This document shows, in pieces, positions 21,200 to 31,962 of a stretch of 64,000 nucleotides of DNA. The notes beneath the pieces are model-generated. The model was given only the letters and a program-made list of their open reading frames with translations, was not told where the DNA came from and did not search any database. The position numbers and the translations under genes were made by a program. The DNA is taken from the NCBI RefSeq assembly GCF_019703515.2, contig NC_059379.1:22247880-22311879 (forward strand), given 5' to 3'. The stretch is from Myxocyprinus asiaticus. Lineage: Eukaryota; Chordata; Actinopteri; Cypriniformes; Catostomidae. How positions within the stretch are numbered: position 1 is the first letter of the stretch; each line of letters starts with the position of its first letter.

Positions 21200-22680
21200 T
21201 GTCCCTGGGTCGCCCGTCTCAGGGGCGCTTCGAAGACCTCCGTGGGTTCTTTGGTGCCGGCTGTGAGACGGGTGGCGTCGGCTTCCTGCGGTGGGCTCCA
21301 CGCCGGGGCCGGGCCGGAGGGGCGGGCTGCAGCGGAGCCGGTGCAGTCACCGCAGGGGGACGCCCTCGGCAATGAGTAGATGGGGGGATCTTGAGCCACA
21401 CCGGGGCAGGACAAGCCGGCTAGCATCCATCTACTGCTCTACCATCAAGAACTGCTGGGCAAAGTCCTCGACAGTGTCGCCGAATAGGCCCGCCTGGAAA
21501 ATGGGGGCAGCAAGGAATCGTGTCCTGTCGGCCTCACCCATCTCGACCAGGTTGAGCCAAAGGTGGCGCTCCTGGACCACTAGTGTGGCCATCGTCTGCC
21601 CGGGAGACCACGCCGTGACCTCCGTCGCTCGGAGAGCGAGGTCGTTCGCCGAGCGCAGTTCCTGCATCAATCCCAGGGCGGAACTACCCCCGTGCAGTTC
21701 CTTTAGCGCCTTGGCAGACTTGCAGGAGAGCCATGGCATGCAGGGCGGAGGCAGCTTGTCCAGCAGCGCCGTAGGCTTTGACCGTCAGAGACGACGTAAA
21801 CCTACAGGCCTTGGACGGGGGCTTTGGGCACCCACGCCAGGTGGCGGCGCTCTGCGGGCATAGGTGCACCGCGAGCGCCTTTATCCACCGGGGGATTGCC
21901 GAATAACCCTTGGCCGCCCCACCATCGAGGGTAGTGAGAGCGGGGAAGCTGAAAAGATCGGGACCGGGCAGTAAAAGGTGCCTCCCGCGATCTTGTCAGC
22001 TCTTCATGCACTTCCGGGAAGAAAGGAACGGGGCGGGGCGTGGCTTTGAGCGGCGCCGCGAGCCCAGGAACCAATCACAGAGCCGCGAGGGTTCAGGGAA
22101 GAGCGGTGAAATCCACTCTAACCGACGCTCGCGGCTGTCCGGGAAAGCATGTCGTCATCTCCGCGTCAGCCTGTGACTGGGCGATCGACCCCGAAGGGAG
22201 GAGCCCAGCCGAGGCTTCCGACTGGACGAGCCCGCTCTCCGATGCTGCGCTCGAGAGCTCATCACTTTCGCGGGCTCCGAATAAGAGGTCGAACTCGCCG
22301 TGAGACGAGCCGGCGGACTCACCCGGAAGCCCGATCGGGGCAGACGAGCGTGCTGGAGAATGGGAGGTCCGCGGGGGGATACCCGGCGGAGGCAGTCCCA
22401 TTGGGGTCCCCAAATCGCCCCCAGTGCTAGCCGCGCTGGCCTCAAACCCGTGGGTAAAAGGACCGAGGCGGGAGCCTCTGGGGTGGCTCGCTTCCTTACG
22501 AAGGCGAGCCGCGACTGCAACGTTGCCATGGACACATTCTCGCAATGAGAATGTGACCATCCACGAACGCTGTCTCCGCGTGAGCAGTGCCCAGACACGA
22601 AAGACAGTGATCGTGACCGTTAGAAGGCGAGAGATAACGAGCACAACCAGGAATAACACACAATCGGAAAAGCATCTTTA
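21200..22680 (-). pseudogene. DIRS copy B gag-like protein (several frames)
   Basis: The N-terminal part (22155-22680) is homologous to the cysteine/histidine region of copy A but is frameshifted, so the cluster is split. 21684-21869 has 'AYGAAGQAASALHAMALLQV', and 21431-21739 has 'LVVQERHLWLNLVEM' and 'GLFGDTVEDFAQQF'. 21219-21401 is the basic Pro/Arg-rich C-terminus. At least three frame changes are present. It is the first gene downstream of the right ITR promoter. Confidence 0.8.
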
Positions 22681-22911
22681 AAAAGACGCGTCTTTAAAAA
22701 GACGTTCTGTGTGTGCGCTCTTTTAGAGAAATATATACTCTTTTAGAGGGGAAAAATGCTCTTTCAGAAAATATACTCTCTAGTTTTTCTGCCGAAGCGC
22801 CCAGGGGCGTTCTCTGCAGTGCACCAGTGCAGAGGAGGGAGAAGCCGCTGAAATGCGCCGTCAGATCCAGCAGGTGAATGAACAGTAGTATTCAGCTCAA
22901 TGAGCATGACC

Positions 22912-23114
22912 GTTCGGCTCCGAAGAGAAAATCTGTATGAGTGGTTGCATACCAGCTCCTTTTATACCCGTATGTTCGGGGGAGTGGCATGCAAATACCA
23001 CTCGCCAATTTTCATTGGCCTTTTATCAAAGACCAGAGGTGTCTCGGGCTCCCAAGAGTGACCCCTAGTGTCACTACATCGACACCAACGTCGAGTGAGT
23101 GACAGATAGGGAAC
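22912..23114 (-). repeat. DIRS copy B right ITR with promoter motifs and terminal extension
   Basis: This is the inverted counterpart of the left ITR. The octamer (22989-22996, ATGCAAAT on plus) and TATA (22960-22966) point leftward into gag. The outer part is complementary to the right half of the ICR. Confidence 0.88.
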
Positions 23115-23116
23115 AG

Positions 23117-23149
23117 GCAATATCTTTTATAGAATCAATGTCTGAGTAA
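23117..23149 (+). pseudogene. L1-type ORF1, last 11 codons after the DIRS insertion
   Basis: The frame resumes with 'AISFIESMSE' and a TAA at 23147-23149. It continues the 'KVFTCPK' segment that ends at the left DIRS junction. This continuity proves the insertion point. Confidence 0.8.
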
Positions 23150-24124
23150 ACCATTGGATGTTTCTCATGTGAGTGGGCCTGACTCGCTGTACCTAACTCT
23201 TGAGGAAGCTGGACAACATTTTGGGTTTTTTGCGTTGGCTCCGTCTAGCAACTGGAGCTTGTTTTGTGAATAACACTTTTCCTTAAAGAAACTTTTGCAC
23301 TGATGAAAGATTACTTTTGCATATAAGTTCCCAGACAGATTGAGAGTGGACATTACGGATGACCACAAAATATCTACATGCTCACACAAAGGATGTCTTT
23401 TACAAAGTTGACGGATTGTGTAAGTCATGGTATATACGTTTATGCGGCCTCCGAGTGAATTGACTTGACCATCCGGGGAACAGGGATGCCGGTTTTGTTT
23501 CTTTTTGTATTGGTTCCGCCTAGTGGCTGGAGCTTGTTCTATTGAATAACACTCCTTTGGAATAGCTGTGGATTAATCTGTTCGTTCTTCGTGCTTATTC
23601 CTCCTGCTGGCTGTAGTTTGTTTTGTTGAGTTTTTTTTTACGAGACATTGGAATGATTACGTCATCCGCTGAACTCATAACAGCTGGCACACTGAACATT
23701 CGTTTGTCTGTCCGAGGAATCTAATCAGTTTTATATCAGCTGGAATTTGTTTTGTGGATGATCACACCATTGAGACAGTTCTGTGAATTAATCTACACAT
23801 TCTTTGTGTTCATGCTTCCTATTGGCTGGGTTTATTTTACAAAGTATTTTCTGTTATGTAATCTGTGAGGCAAAATTGAGCAATCCAATGGCAAAGTTGT
23901 CATGGGGGCTCATGGGCGTTCATGGACCTTTTGAGTTTTAAGGGATTGACGCCGGTTGGCACTGTCGTGTGTGGGGTTAATGTGCACGTTTTTCTTTTTT
24001 CTGTTTGTTTTGTTTCGGGGGGATGTTCGGGGGTTGATTGTTTCACTAATGGGGGATGTGGTCTGTATAATTTTGTTTTTCACACACAATTTTTTTTTTT
24101 TATATCAATATGTCAGTTGTTAAT
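23150..24124 (+). repeat. L1 inter-ORF spacer with degenerate repeats
   Basis: No ORF. At least four degenerate copies of a motif like GGCTGGAGCTTGTTTTGT followed by AATAACACT occur near 23235, 23536, 23598 and 23739, with a weaker one near 23820. The array separates ORF1 from ORF2. Its function is unknown; it could be a regulatory or translation-reinitiation spacer, which is inference. Confidence 0.6.
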
Positions 24125-27100
24125 ATGAGTGTACTATTTCACTCCACATGGAATGTAAATGGGTTGGGGCACCCCATAAAAAGAAGGAAGGTTATTTCTT
24201 TTCTTAAACGTAAGAAATATGATATAATGTTTCACATCTCACATCTCTAACACATCTCTCCCCGCAGGAAGCTGAAAAAGTTGGGAAGATATGGGGTGGA
24301 CATGTTTTTTTTTAGTGCTGGCTCAAGTAAGAGCAAGGGAGTCATTATATTGATTAATAAACATCTACAATTCAAATGTCTCAAACAGACTAAAGATAAA
24401 CTAGGAAGAGTTATTGTGTTAGTTGAAATTCAAGGGCAAAGATTGATTTTGGCTAATATTTATGCACCTAATGCTGATGATCAAGGCTTTTTTATAGATC
24501 TTGAAGGGATGTTGCAAGCCATTGGCACCCCTCATGATATAATATTGGGAGGAGACTTTAATCTTTTGATGGACTCAGTCCTTGATCATAGTGAAGCAAA
24601 AGTGTGTAAGCCCCCTAGAGCAACATTGACGCTTCACAGGATGTGTAAAAATCTTGGTCTTACGGATATTTGGAGGCTTTTGAAAAAAAATTTCATCAGT
24701 CCATATGATGAATATTATATCCAAATCCCTTATTTCATCTGTTGCGGATTGCTCAATTGGAAAGATTTTAGTCTCAGATCATGCCCTGGTGAGTTTAGAG
24801 GTGATGCCACATATAGAGAAAAATAAATCATACAGTTGGCGCCTTAATGTGTCCCTTTTGCAAAATCCTGATTTCCAACAAATGTTAAAGACTGAAATCA
24901 ATGTTTATATGGAGACCAACTAGTCCTCGGTATCCTCTGTGGGCATGGCTTGGGAGGCACTTAAGGCGGTTCTTAGGGGTCGGATCATACAGTATGCCTC
25001 ATTCATCAAAAAATCCAATGCACGAGAACTTGTGGAGTTGGAAGAGAATATTGTGCAGAGGCAGAGCTGAAGTGCCGTATGTCATCTGATGGCCTCAGAG
25101 AATTGACCCAATTGAAATACAGATATAATACTATTTTTGACACGGAAAGTGGAGTTTTGGTTATTCAGAGCAAGAGAGTTATACTTTCAGTTATACAAAG
25201 CAGGGAAGCTTTTGGCTAGATATATAAAGCAGAGAGAGTCTCTTTCTATCATTCCCTCAGTGAAATCTGCTGGTTGTGAAATTTTTACTTCAGCCATTGA
25301 TATTAATAATGCCTTTAAAGAGTTCTATATTGATCTTTATAGTTCCACGTCTTCGTCTACTGATGAAGATATTAGAAACTTTGTGGAACCATTAGAACTT
25401 CCTAAACTGACAGTTGAGCAAAAAAACTCTCTTGATTCTGAGATAACCTTGGAGGAGCTTGATGAGGTAATTAAGTCCCTACCTACTGGCAAGGCTCCGG
25501 GGCCAGATGGTTTTGCCGCTGAATTTTTTAGATCTTATGCTACAGAACTGGCTCCACTTTTGTTAGAAGTTTATACTGAATCATTAAAGAATGGAAAGCT
25601 TCCGCCAACCATGACACAAGCCTGGATCAGTCTGATTCTTAAAAAAGACAAAGATCCAAGTGAGTGTAAAAGTTACCATCCAATCTCCCTGATCCAACTA
25701 GATGTAAAAATATTATCAAAAATTCTGGCTAATCGATTAAGTAAAGTTATGACATCTCTTATACATATAGATCAGGTGGGGTTTATTCGGGGCTGTAGCT
25801 CTTCTGATAACATCAGGCGTCTCATCAATATTATGTGGTCAGTGGCGAATGATCAGTCTCCAGTCGCTGCCATCTCACTTGACGCCGAAAAAGGCGTTTG
25901 ATATGGTAGAATAGGATTATCTTTTTAAGGTTTTGGAAATGTATAGGTTCGGAAATACTTTTATTGGATGGATTAAGTTACTTTATAGACACCCTGTAGC
26001 AGCGGTACAAACAAATAGATTAATTTCAGATTATTTTACTTTGGATAGGGGAACTCGGCAGGGCTGCCCTCTTTCCCCTTTATTGTTCTGTCTTGCCCTG
26101 GAACCATTAGCAGCCGCGATAAGAAAGGAGGATTATTTTCCAGGGGTGGTGGCGGGAGGTGTGGTGCATAAACTTCTGCTTTACGCAGATGATATTTTAT
26201 TATTTGCCTCTGAACCTACTAGATCTATGCCTTGCCTCCACAGAATTATTAATTCCTTTTCCAAGTTCTCAGGATAAAAATTTAATTGGTCTAAATCCGA
26301 AGCTTTGGCTCTGACAGCGTACTGTCCAGTAACGGCTTTCCAGCCGGGCGCCTTCCAATGGCCCAAACAGGGCATTAAGTATTTGGGGATTTTATTCCCA
26401 GCAAATTTGTCTGATTTAGTTAGTGTCAATTTTGACCCTTTATTAAAAAGATTTTTGAGCGATGTGGGCAGGTGGGATTCATTACATTTATCTATGATTG
26501 GGAAGGTTAATGTTATTAAAATGAATTGTATTCCAAAATTTAACTACCTGCTACAGTCCCTACCTGTAGATGTCCCCCTCTCTTATTTCAAGCAATTCGA
26601 TAGCATAGCGAAGTCCCAGTCCTTCATTTGGAATGGTAAACGTCCCAGATTGCATTTTAATAAGTTACATAGTCCGATTGACAAAGGTGGGTTAGGTCTA
26701 CCCAAGATTTTGTTTTATTACTATGCGTTCAGTCTCAGACATTTTGCTCATTGGTCGCTTCCACCTGAAAGAGCCCCTCCCTGGTTTGTTATTGAATAGG
26801 CAGTTCTTGCCCCTATTTCGCCGTTACAAAGCATCTCTATCAAACTAATTGGAAAAGTTAAGTTACACCCCGTTATTTCGCATTTACACTTGGTATGGAC
26901 TAAAGTGTCCAGATTGTTTAAATTGGATACTTATTTAAATGTTGCCTCGAGCATATGGCAGAACCCAAGATTGTGTATTGGCAAGTCCCCTTTCTGCTGG
27001 CCAGAGTGGATTGTGAAGAGGGTTGCTACACTCGGTGACCTATATGAAAGTGGTGTGTTGAGATCGTTTGAAAACTTGGTCCAACATTTTGGGATCCCCA

Positions 27101-27786
27101 GACCTCAGTTTTATAGGTATTTACAATTGCGCCACCTGCTTTGTACTATTTTCAGGAGTAGCACACCCACCCCTGAGGAGGCAAATGCTTTGGGAGAGGT
27201 GATTGCAGCTTTTGGGAAACGTCATGAGGCATCAGTGTACTACTCCCTGTTAATTCAGAGTATGGGGGATGGAGGTTTAACTTCTATTAAGAAATTATGG
27301 GAGAAAGATTTGAATTTGGTATTGGAGGCTGGAGTGTGGACTAAGATTCTGAAAAATGTCAAGTCTGCATCTAGAGATGCAAGGGTTCGCCTTATGCAAT
27401 TTAAGATTTTACAAAGACTTTATTGGACCCCCTCTAGATTATACAGGCTTGGTCTTAAAGACACACCCACATGCTGGCAATGCCAATCAGAAGTTGGAGA
27501 CATAGCCCGTGTTTTTTGGAGATGCGTTAAGATCCAAGATTTTTGGTTAAAGATTCATAATTATTTGCGTGACATTCTGGACACTCAAATTTTACTTTGC
27601 CCCAGACTTTGCAATTTGGGCAATGGGGAAGTTATAAATTCGGGTGACAAATATATAAAAAATTGGGTTTTGACTAGCGTGATGATCGGTAGACAAATTA
27701 TTTTAAGGGGATGGAAGTCAGACGGAGCGCCACCATTTCCAGAGTGGTGTGTGGAGATGGGAGGGTGGCGGCTTATGAGAGGATGA
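24125..27786 (+). pseudogene. L1-type ORF2: endonuclease and reverse transcriptase (broken)
   Basis: ORF2 nicks the target and reverse transcribes from the nick. It starts at ATG 24125 with 'STWNVNGLGHPIKRRK', the N-terminus of an APE-type endonuclease. After a frameshift near 24240 the endonuclease continues (24281-24826) with 'LANIYAPNADDQ' and the 'GGDFN' catalytic motif. RT follows: 25137-25901 has 'TGKAPGPDGFAAEFF', and 25933-26277 has 'GTRQGCPLSPLLF' and the catalytic 'YADDILLFA'. 26305-26799 and 26890-27786 form the thumb and C-terminus, which ends with a cysteine-containing 'CWQCQSEVGD' region. Frame changes near 24240, 24705, 24920 and 25900 and stops at 26275 and 26797 inactivate it. 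Confidence 0.88.
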
Positions 27787-28145
27787 TAGATGGAAGGCTG
27801 GGGCGGGAGGACTTATTTTTCAGGAAGTGGGGTAGGTATTTGGCAGTTTTGGAGGACTCTAGGGGAAGGGATGAGGAGGGAGATGTTTAGTTTAATTATA
27901 TATATTTATTATATATTTAATTTTTTATTTATTTTTATTTTTTATTTTATTGTTTGTGTGTGTGTGTTATTTCATGTGACCATAGGGGTGTTCGTTAGGT
28001 TAGGGTGGGGTTGGTGTTTGGGGAGGGATGTTAATGAGTGTTAAAAGTTAAATGTTGATTCGGTGTGTATATGTTGTGTTTTTCTCTGTTGTGCTTCCTT
28101 TTTGAATCAATAAAAAATTTTAATTACAAAAAAAAAACAGTGCAG
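27787..28145 (+). other. L1 3' UTR, A tail and right target duplication
   Basis: GT- and AT-rich UTR with AATAAA at 28108-28113, an A tract at 28128-28137, and the right target duplication at 28132-28145 matching 15798-15811. Confidence 0.8.
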
Positions 28146-29326
28146 ATTAAATGAGATAACTTTTTCTGTGTGAACAGCCCCTTGTCCACCTTAGGCAAAC
28201 TCGATTGCAAAATTTGATTTGGTGATAGACTTACTGTATGTTCAATGATATGGAAATAAAACAAACAATAAATAGACTTCCAAAGCCATTTTAATGTCTA
28301 TTTAATACTTTGTCATGATAACGTATTTTAATTTTCTTTATTTGGGGTCTTTTGAGTAAATATTGCTAAATATTTGATTGTTTACAATTACTTTGTTTCA
28401 GTGAATCAGCATATTATATAATTAATTGAATGCATTTTTTAATTGATTGACAGCCCTAATATTTTTCCACAGCAATATCATGTCATGATAAAGGTATGTT
28501 CCTTTTTTTGTTGTATGAAGAGAATCTGTAAAATGTCTCTATTTAGAAAACTGATTGTATTGTTACTGGAAAATACACAATTTATGCAATGTGTAAAGTT
28601 CTTGCAGCACAGTTACTGTAAGGTAAATGGTGGGCTTGACTTGTAAAACATTATAAATGTGCATATAATACTCTACTTTGCGTATCAGCCATGCCCTCTC
28701 TGTGATGGGGTGCTTCATATACTTGCTTTTTGCTCCCTTAACTCAGTGTTTGTGGTTGTTAAGGGATTGAAAGAATCCCCTAAGCAATTTGTTGTGGGAT
28801 TGGAATGGTCTAATGAATAGGCCCTGAGTCAATTAAACAGAGGCTGTTTTTCTTTGTTTTGCTTATTGGCCTTGGCACTTTGAATGTAGATCTTGTCATG
28901 CAATATTATTAACAAAAACAACTTGGGACGAATAAAGCATAAACAAGTATGCAAAAGATCACTGACAACACACTCTATTTTTCTTTCACCTCAGCAGAGC
29001 TATCATTTCCTCCTGCTTAGTTGTAATTAATGTTAATCTAGTCGCTGGCTAGATAGAGCACTCAGCTTCTAGCTGTGGAGATCACAACACAATCTCATAA
29101 GGAAACATCACTCTGCCGACCTTCCTCCATGTGCCGCAAAACATCACTCTTGTGTCACTATCAACTTGTTTTGAAAACCTCACTCTGGTGACTCATTATA
29201 ATTGGTTTTTCATTTAATGGTACATTCAGACAAAAAAAAATAACATATTCTGTCGTCCTTTACTTGCCCTTATGTAATTTAAAAACCCTGATTTTCTTTT
29301 GCAGAGCACAAAAGGAGATATAAGTG
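28146..29326. other. No gene recognised
   Basis: Non-coding AT-rich sequence between the L1 and a SINE-like repeat. Nothing supportable seen. Confidence 0.5.
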
Positions 29327-29584
29327 TAACCGGTCCTGCTCGACCCACTCTGAGTGGGATTCGAACCGGCATCAGCCAGCATGGGAGGCAGGCACGCTAA
29401 CGAGGAGGCTAAAGGCTACAGAATTTAGCATCAGTCTCTAGTGTGCCTCTTGAGGCCAGGTGAGTGAGGTTTACACATGCCGCACAGCTATCATGTATCA
29501 GCTGGCTCTTGTTATACTCACCCCTCTAAACTTCACTCCCACCCAGATCACGGCACCACTGTAACCGGTCCTGTTCAACCCAAA
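29327..29584 (-). mobile_element. tRNA-like SINE fragment with flanking direct repeats
   Basis: On the minus strand a tRNA-like segment reads 'CCTCGTTAGCGTGCCTGCC' and then 'GGTTCGAATCCC' (A- and B-box-like) at about 29340-29410. The motif TGTAACCGGTCCTG occurs at 29328 and again at 29560, about 232 bp apart. These could be target duplications or terminal repeats of a small element. The family is not recognised. Confidence 0.5.
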
Positions 29585-29589
29585 AACGG

Positions 29590-30815
29590 GCCATTTGGAA
29601 TTTGTGGAACTTGTGACATCACAAGGACCAAATGCATATGACTGCCTCTATAGCAAGGCCTGTCATGGAAGATTCATCTACACCAAATTTGACTTACACA
29701 AGACACCTTCATGTGCCTATCTGGATTTAGATGTTTTTCTACATAAACATGCGCTAGACGAATGGCTTTGACCATTATCATGCATCTCATGCCACTTTTA
29801 AAAGGCGTAATATCAAGTTATAACTCTAAAAAGTAGACATCCATTCTGTTTCATTCAGCTGCGCTGTTTTTTGCAGTTTTGAAGGTGTCCTAGTCCATTT
29901 TTGCACCCACCTGTGCTATTTTTAATTGTTAGTCTTTGTAAACATGCACTAGATGCATGTCTTTGGTCGCTTTGATGCGTTTCCGGTGATGTGCGCTGCA
30001 TTTTAAGAGCGGTACAACCACAACTTTTAAAAGTGCTTTTCATTCTGCTGCTGCCACTGACTGGGAGAACCACATGCCATTCTGTGTGTAAATACTGTAA
30101 ACACGGAAGGTGTGAAGACCAGCATCTCTGCTTTGGCTTGTTGAAGCCGGTTGAAGCACCCAACATCACCATGGATTGTGTTACGTTTGCGTATTCAGAA
30201 CATTTCAGCGTGGATTGTATGTGTTTTGGGGCTCATATCAGCCTGGATTGATTGTGAACCAGTCACAATATGATTCAAGCTTTGCAAAGGAACTGTTATT
30301 AAAGGATGGAGCAGTTAAAACACTATTGGACCACATAACCGTAAGTAAACAGTGTAATTCATTAATATTTTATATGTCATGACTCTTTGATAGTTAATGG
30401 TGCTTCTTGAGTGAATAGTTTAATATATTGAGATGAAATGTGTTGGATGTGGGTTATACTGTATGTTAATCCTGAAATTTAGTTTTATAAATGTTGTGGT
30501 CTTGTGGAGTAAATGTTATAAATGTTGTGGTCTTCAGATTGCGTTTCAAAAATGGCTGTATTGGAAGGGCTGCACAATGTTAGCCAATCATAACAATGGC
30601 CATTTATATTGAAGTCTTAAAGGGCCAAAGAGCTTAAAACAGAGTGTTTCAGACAGAGGGCCAGAGACAAGGTAGGAAATTATTATAAATTACTAAATTG
30701 TTAAAAAGTTTTGGTGCCAAAGAAAAAAAAAACTGCTAACATTAGAAGTGGACCTCAGGGAAGATAATAACATTATTTTTATTCATACTGTAAGAGTATG
30801 TCATGACCCCTTTAA
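29590..30815. mobile_element. Possible degenerate DNA transposon
   Basis: The right end 'catgacccctttaa' at about 30803 and internal segments resemble non-autonomous DNA elements common in fish. The left end is unclear, and no TIR pair or transposase was confirmed. No coding gene is evident; the short ORFs lack domains. Confidence 0.3.
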
Positions 30816-31962
30816 AAAATGTGTGGCTAAAAAGCTAGAGAGTTTTTGAATCAGAGCTAAATGAATGGATAGCGTTTAGACTGAGGTTCATCCATTGATT
30901 TTCAGTATGAAACTGAAGCTGAAGTCAGATATTTGTGAGCAGAAATACGCAGTGCTGATTAATTCTTAAGAGAAGGACCACATCCTTCAGCACCACAGAG
31001 ATTTCAAGTTCATAGCGGCACTAAACAAAAATTGCAAAATTATTGTTTACAAACATAATTTTTCTGTCTTGTTTTCTCAAGATCATGAATCATGTTTCCT
31101 TTTATATAGACATACTGTAATAAAAGTAATCCACAAAACAAGTATTCTTGAGTTTTTTCCTGCATTACCATAAGAAAAAAGTAATGCATGTAGGCCTACT
31201 CTGGATAACTTATTACATTTTAAATAATTATCCTCCTGGCACAGTTATCTTAATTATACATCTATATTTCAGTTAATATATATAAAGTGAGTTTTTAAAT
31301 ACTGTATAAAAATGATACCAAAGTCTTCACCAACAAAATATAGGCTAATAAAGAGCCTAATAATGCCTAATCATGAACTGTTATGCATTAGAAGATGATT
31401 CTCTCTTTGTAAAGAATGTCACGTTATGTTTTTGCTCAGGTTGCTGAAGTGTCTGCCCAGTATGTACAGATTTTGTTCAGTATGAACCAAAATTAGAGGG
31501 AACATTGATGTTGAAAAAGCTGTCTAGTCTGCCATGCACAAACTCTGCAATATCTGAGGGCCATAGGGAATAATCTACTTGAATAAAGTTGCAGAAACAC
31601 TGTCCAGATGGGACTTCAATGGTAATTGCATTTCAGCAATCTTCAGTAAAAGCGTGACTTAGCTCAGTAATAAATTTGTGAAATTTGACAACTGAAGCTC
31701 ATTAATGTACAAAATTGAAAACTATGGACAGTTAAACCAAAAGATAAAAGTAAAAGTGAATACTAAATATTGAAGAATATTCTGGCAATTATACTACCTC
31801 AGATTTTAACGTATAACTGTTATATTTTTGTGCTTTACTGCTATTGTGCCAGTTTCATCAACTTTTCTCTGATACAATACACAGGCATTTCTCACATTAC
31901 CCTAACCAGAAGCATGCAAAGACCTTACATGGGTTCACCAGCTCTCAAAACACTTGACACTC
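30816..31962. other. No gene recognised
   Basis: AT-rich non-coding sequence. No exon, repeat boundary or RNA gene can be supported. Confidence 0.5.

Larger units (their letters stand above)
16755..23114 (-). mobile_element. Complete DIRS1-like retrotransposon, copy B (6.36 kb)
   Basis: Structurally complete. It has a left terminal extension (16755-16803), left ITR (to about 16980), ICR (about 17031-17136), recombinase, RT/RNase H, gag and right ITR (about 22912-23064) with a right terminal extension. The insertion site is exactly delimited because it splits L1 ORF1, and the ORF1 frame resumes at 23117. No target duplication beyond one or two shared bases is visible, as expected for tyrosine-recombinase integration. 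All three genes carry frameshifts. Divergence from copies A and C shows it is an independent insertion. Confidence 0.92.
15812..28131 (+). mobile_element. L1/Tx1-type LINE, near full length, split by DIRS copy B
   Basis: The element is bounded by 14-bp duplications and ends in an A tract after AATAAA-like signals (28108-28137). Removing the DIRS insertion leaves about 5.96 kb: 5' UTR (15812-15950), ORF1 (15951 to 23149, interrupted), a repeat-containing spacer (23150-24124), ORF2 with endonuclease and RT (24125-27786) and a 3' UTR. This size and two-ORF layout fit L1-superfamily elements of fish (Tx1 group). ORF1 and ORF2 have several stops and frameshifts, so it is inactive. Clade placement within the superfamily is not certain. 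Confidence 0.87.
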
